Assembly (NCBI RefSeq): GCF_950023065.1
Contig: NC_088678.1
Span: 13,878,580-13,942,579 of the forward strand
Direction: 5' to 3'
From: Planococcus citri
Lineage: Eukaryota; Arthropoda; Insecta; Hemiptera; Pseudococcidae
DNA: 64,000 bases
A program made the position numbers and the translations under genes. The notes under the pieces were generated by a model. It saw nothing but the letters and a program-made list of their open reading frames with translations. It was not told where the DNA came from and did not search any database. Positions 59,498 through 64,000 of the stretch are shown one piece after another. Every line of letters begins with the position of its first letter. Positions within the stretch are counted from its first letter, which is position 1.

Positions 59498-60665
59498 AGA
59501 GTAAACATTTTGAGTTGTAACGTTTCATTAAAATCAATTAGGAGGACAAACGAAATGTCCTACAAAAAAATTACATCAGCGCAAAGTTATAAAAAGTTGA
59601 ATTTCCAATCGTCGTCGTGTTGTTAGTTTTGTTCTAGAATGCATAGTTTTTGAGTTTTTCTCAAAAAACTGAAATTTCATGAAACAAATATGTGCAAATT
59701 CCATTTTTCTAATGTGTTCCATTTTCATATTTTTTCATTTTGATTACCTATACTTACAAACTAATAAAAAAATACACTTCTTGTGACTATTTCGATCTTG
59801 AAAGTGTTCAAAACTGTCAAAATTGTTTTTCAATACTTTGTATGCACGTTTACTCAAAAAAGAAGGGTCTTTTTGAGATGTTATATTTTCAACTGCACGT
59901 TTGGGTTTTTACAAGGTCATTGTAGCACACCCAACTTAAAGTGTTATTTTTTACAAACCCCAAAAATGCAAAAATGTCAAGATCAATTTTTTTCAGATGT
60001 AGATAACTTTTTTTTACCTGGAAGGTGCGATATCTTACCTTCGGAAATAGGTGGTAAGGTTACCAACATTTCAAAAAAAAAATAATTTTGAAATTTTTGC
60101 ACTTTTGGCGGTTATTTGACACCCTGTACTCAAAACCGTCACTTGTACTCGTACATAGTTGTAGATTTTGAAGAAACCCAAAAGTTATAACTCAAAATTT
60201 CAAACAACATGACAAGTTGTTTGGAGTTGAATACATTATATGTTATGTATCTCAAGAGTCTCTCTTTATTTGAGTAAACTTCATACATACAAAGTATTGA
60301 TAAACAATTTCGATAGTTTTGAGTATTTTCAAGATAGGAATAGTGACAATGATGTGTATTTTTTATTGGTTTGTTACAATGACAAAAAATATATATAACT
60401 AGTATTGTATAAATCGATGAACACTATTCAAAAAAATGGAATTTGCACATATGTACCATCATATAAGATTCTGGAATTTCAGTTTTTTCAGAATAACTCA
60501 AAAACTATGCATTCTAGAAAAAAAAAATAATGACATTATGACGATTGGAAATTTAATTCTCTACAGCTTTGCTTATGAGTAATTTTTTTGTAGGACGCTT
60601 CGTTTCGCCTCCAGATCAATTTCAATGATGCTAAGTATGAAAAAGTTTGATGTGTTGGGAATATG
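59498..60665. mobile_element. Long palindromic (foldback) element
   Basis: Left arm motifs (CATTTTGAGTTGTAACGTTTC, GGAGGACAAACGAAATGTCC, GCATAGTTTTTGAGTTTTTC) recur inverted in the right arm (about 60180-60650), with the fold point near 60060. Arms are roughly 450-500 bp. The same arm sequence occurs once at 25230-25800. No coding sequence. Confidence 0.8.
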
Positions 60666-61430
60666 CCCTTACATTAAGTACAAGTGTTGGCTACTACACT
60701 TATGGTCGGTCGTTTCAAAGTTGGTCCCTTTACTTATTGAACGACACTTGTATCATTTGTAGGTGGTAAGGCAGGTATCATCATTCCTCACAACATGAAA
60801 AACTTCGTATTTATTTTCACACTTTGTTATTTTTTGACTTTGAGTTCTCCTGCGAAATGTGATTCTTTTAATCCATTGAGTGCAGTAGAATAATCTCGAG
60901 TAGGTACCAAGAACTTCCAGCAGGTAAGTTATTAAGTTTATTTTTTATTAAGTTTAAATTTCATTAGGCTATCAGAGGAATATAACATTTTTTTGTATTT
61001 ATTTAATGAAGAGTTTTCAATTCTGTGACCTACTTCTCATATATATGTAAGTAAGTATGTACTTACCTTTGCATAAATTTTAGAATTTTTTCGATTTTTC
61101 AATTTTCTACATTAGGTACTTCTACACAATAATTTTGATATTTTTTTCAAATAATTAGCTTCAATTTGCAATAAATTCTGTAATTTTAACGATTTCCTCA
61201 GTAATTTTGCGAAATTTAATGAACTATTTGAGCAATTTTTCAACATTGAAAAAATTTTAGGACCATTTATTTCAAATTTTTTCAACTTTTTCAATGAATT
61301 TTTCACCTATTTTATTGGTTTATTTCTATTAATTTTAAGCAGTTTGTTAAAAGGTGACTTGGAATTATCAAGTGTGGTGGTTATTATCAAAATATATTCC
61401 TATGGGGGGGAGGATAGAAATATTCCCTAG
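60666..61430. other. Unassigned sequence
   Basis: ATCATTCCTCACAA near 60780 is the inverse of the TTGTGAGGAATGAAT motif at 19475 and 25197, so the repeat family may extend to here. Otherwise AT-rich with nothing recognised. Confidence 0.4.
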
Positions 61431-61439
61431 AGAGTGAAC

Positions 61440-62085
61440 ATTTCTCTTTAACCAGCTAGCTCAGAGTACGCTTAGTAACACGAATCAACTTATGACATTA
61501 TCACATAATAAGATGTCCACCTTTACGTGAATTGTGATAGTGCATATGGCCAACCTGGTGTCAACGTACAATTAGGGTCTACTACTGTGGTAACACTGCG
61601 TCCGTCCTCGTAAGCGGAGCTCCGTCGGAGCTACACAACAGGGAACATTGCCAGTTCGTTCTTATAGCTAGGAGAGACACCAACGTGTTGCTCCGAGCTC
61701 ATTCTCCCTGATCAAGAGGACAAAGGACAGCTCGTCATCCGCCTTTGGTTTAATTACCATTCTTTATATGTTTAAATGAGTTAATTTACCCGTTCGCGGG
61801 AGTGTTGTTAATATACCCCATCGAGGGAGTTCGGTTAATGTTTAATATACCCCATCGTGGGAGTCTTTTAAGGGAGTTCTTCGTGTTAATTACCATTAAT
61901 AAATACCTTCTTATTCGTAACATCGTGTTTATTAACGTCATATCTGCAATATTCTATCCCATTTGTACTGTGTACGCTGAGCTATCTGTGCAAAACAGGT
62001 AAGTCCACATAGTGGTATATTTATTCCGTCTAAGTGGTATATCCTGACCTCACCCCCCTGGTAGTTAGGATTATCTTATCTACAT
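61440..62085 (+). mobile_element. Probable retrotransposon LTR
   Basis: A GC-richer block contains a short tandem motif TTAATATACCCCATCG.GGGAG (about 61807-61865, with a third diverged unit before it) and AATAAA near 61900. It is followed at 62086 by TGGCGCAGTGCTTCTGGGA, which looks like a tRNA primer-binding site of gypsy-type elements. The left boundary and any target duplication are unresolved. Confidence 0.5.
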
Positions 62086-62105
62086 TGGCGCAGTGCTTCT
62101 GGGAG
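62086..62105 (+). promoter_or_regulatory. Putative primer-binding site
   Basis: TGGCGCAGTGCTTCTGGGAG starts with the TGGCGCAGT common to tRNA-Ser-type sites in gypsy-group elements; identification rests on that short match. Confidence 0.45.
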
Positions 62106-62870
62106 ATTATATTACAGAATAAAGACAGATATGAGACGATTTGTTTAAATAGCATATTTACACAAATATCCCTGCAATGTAAGCCAAACTTAGTATATAA
62201 AGACTAGGTACTTAGAAAGGTTTGCAGACTAGGGGTCTTAGGTCTAGTCATACATCACACGGTGATGAGGGAATTATGAGTCGAAGACAAGTCCTGACTG
62301 TCAATAAGTAATTAAACTCAACATCCCTTACGAATTAGTCGATATACCCGAGGATATACTCGACATTGTACTTATAAAGGATGAGCAACTGTACACTTCA
62401 CCCTACTCCTGCAGGCTCTCCTAATACTAAAGTAAGGCCTATTTAGGGGACACGTTAACTAGAGACACTTACCCATGTCTGGAATCCAGGATAAATGCCC
62501 TGTGGTACTTTGCGAACGCAACGGCATAACGGAATCACGAGTTAATAAGTATACAATTAATTTAACTATCTTTGAGTGGGCACTACTAATTAACTGAAGA
62601 GTGGCTCGCCAGCCATAAGTACAATGTTTACTGAGTGACAGAGATGTAGCGGGCTCAAGATACTACATCCAAGTGATTTTACAGTGAAGATGATCCATGG
62701 TCTGGATTGTACCATCGATCATCAGAAGTTACCACGTTTCCCCTCTTTTGGAACTAGTTTTCCTTCTCCTCTGGTGAATGAGTACAGTAGAGACTACCTC
62801 AGGTGAAGAGGGTTACCTGCATCACCCAAGGCAGTCAAGGCATAACTCCTCCTTACAAGTTTCTCTATTT
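62106..62870. other. Possible internal remnant of the LTR element
   Basis: Composition matches the preceding LTR-like block, but no gag or pol frame can be recognised, so this may be a leader region of a deleted copy. Confidence 0.3.
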
Positions 62871-64000
62871 TACATTTTTTCAAAGCCAATTTCTTACATT
62901 TCTAAAACATTGTTTCAATTACCTACCTACTTTTACATTTTTTTTTTCAATTTGTAGGCAATAAATGGTAGAAATTTTAAAGAATTTTATCAAGTTTTTG
63001 AGCAACGTATCGATATTTTATAAAAATGTTGGTAATATTTTACAAAGTTAAATCCGAAAAGGTGCCACATTGGCCATCATTTTTGACGCTCCTTGATTTG
63101 AACAAAACTATCCTAAATTGAAACAGCAGGAGCATAGAAACTAAAATTGAAAAAATTTAAAAAAAATAAAAAGATACCTGACCTGTTATCTTTTTGATTT
63201 ATACTGACTTTGATTAAAAAGTTGATGAAATTTTGCAATCAGCGCCATGCTCTATTCCTGATGACAGTCCACATTGGTCATTGGGGCAATGTTGCCAGAT
63301 GATTTGGCAGACCGTATTACCACTGGAGTGATGAATCTATTCAGAGGTGCCAAATGAGCCCTTGCTGGTATTTTGTTTTGCTCAGGAACAAAATATTTTT
63401 TCCGCTCAGCTTAATCGTCAAACAATTCATCGAACATTTTTTTTCTTGGTTTTCCTAGAATTTTCAAGCGTGATTAGATAGGTAATCAGGTATAGGTATA
63501 GTCTATTTCTATAGGTAATACGATCAGTCTGAAAGAAGCATCGACTCACCTTTTCATAACTGGGTACGAATACAATAAAGATGTTTTTCATTTCGTTTTG
63601 TTAGAAGATAATGCAGACAAAGTGTTTGATGGAAAAATATAAAGTTATGTTAACTCCTATTGAAAAAGCTTCCTACGATTAAAATTTCAGCACTTGGTTG
63701 CAATGTTGTATGTATGACTACAGTTACCTTGTATGTACTTGAAAAAGTCCTATAAAATCAAATTTTTGACGCAGCTTAGTTGCTTAAACAGTTGTTTATC
63801 CACTACAGTAAATACACAAGCAATACCTACCTACCTACATACCTATACCTACCTATGAAACCAAAAACAAGCATAATCATTCACAAGAAACTAAACACAA
63901 AGGAGCATCTATACCTATCTGTGTACACTCATCATAAATTCATCTACCTATGTGATTTTATAAACAACTGTTCAAGTAAAACAACTGAGCTACGTCTTCA
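62871..64000. other. Unassigned sequence with (CTAC)n microsatellite
   Basis: TACCTACCTACC-type repeats at about 63822-63870. No gene recognised to the end of the window. Confidence 0.45.

Overview
This is a window of animal, probably insect, nuclear DNA. It is AT-rich and intron-dominated, and packed with non-LTR retrotransposon fragments, foldback and terminal-inverted-repeat (TIR) elements and minisatellites. The recurring GGTAGGTA/TACCTACC simple motifs and the mix of RTE-like and jockey-like LINEs would suit a hemipteran such as a mealybug or scale insect. That assignment is inference and weakly supported.

One host gene can be assembled with confidence: a small GTPase of the RGK (Rad/Gem/Rem) family on the + strand. 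Its five coding exons are 15793-15971, 43472-43608, 43723-43814, 43935-44127 and 57418-57647. They join in consistent phase at GT-AG sites into a 275-residue protein if the first ATG of the first exon (15796) is the start. The protein has a P-loop, an NKAD box, an ETSS box and the family-specific C-terminal KSCENLFVL ending. Introns 1 and 4 are about 27.5 kb and 13.3 kb. Nearly all other recognisable sequence lies in these introns or upstream of the first coding exon.

Layout: 376-2739 is a large TIR element with a tandem array and a tRNA-like SINE head. At 2956-4010 is a decayed jockey-like LINE, and at 4990-5960 a TGCCAAAA array. The stretch 5960-10540 is mostly unrecognised. A foldback element occupies 10541-11837, followed by small duplications and a hairpin. 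Inside intron 1 are a LINE fragment (16325-16895), an RTE-like LINE split by a MITE (17795-19358), a nested composite block (19359-25809) carrying an open 832-codon LINE reading frame whose 3' part is itself split by a foldback element, further MITEs (30276-31903), an RTE fragment (31908-32845), a Helitron-superfamily (HINE/DINE-1-like) candidate with a roughly 2.2 kb minisatellite (35017-38283), a TIR element containing a mariner-like relic (38745-40447), a SINE, another RTE fragment and a MITE. Inside intron 4 are a higher-order minisatellite (46750-48560), a gag-like LINE ORF1 fragment (48590-49385), and an RTE LINE (52150-56270) interrupted by a pogo/Tigger-like MITE and by a repeat element that itself carries a hAT MITE. 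Downstream of the gene are a long palindromic element (59498-60665) and a probable LTR with primer-binding site (about 61440-62100).

No bacterial genes, CRISPR array, rRNA or intact tRNA gene is visible. The notable material is the nested transposon stratigraphy and the structure of several non-autonomous elements. I do not see a new multi-gene system.
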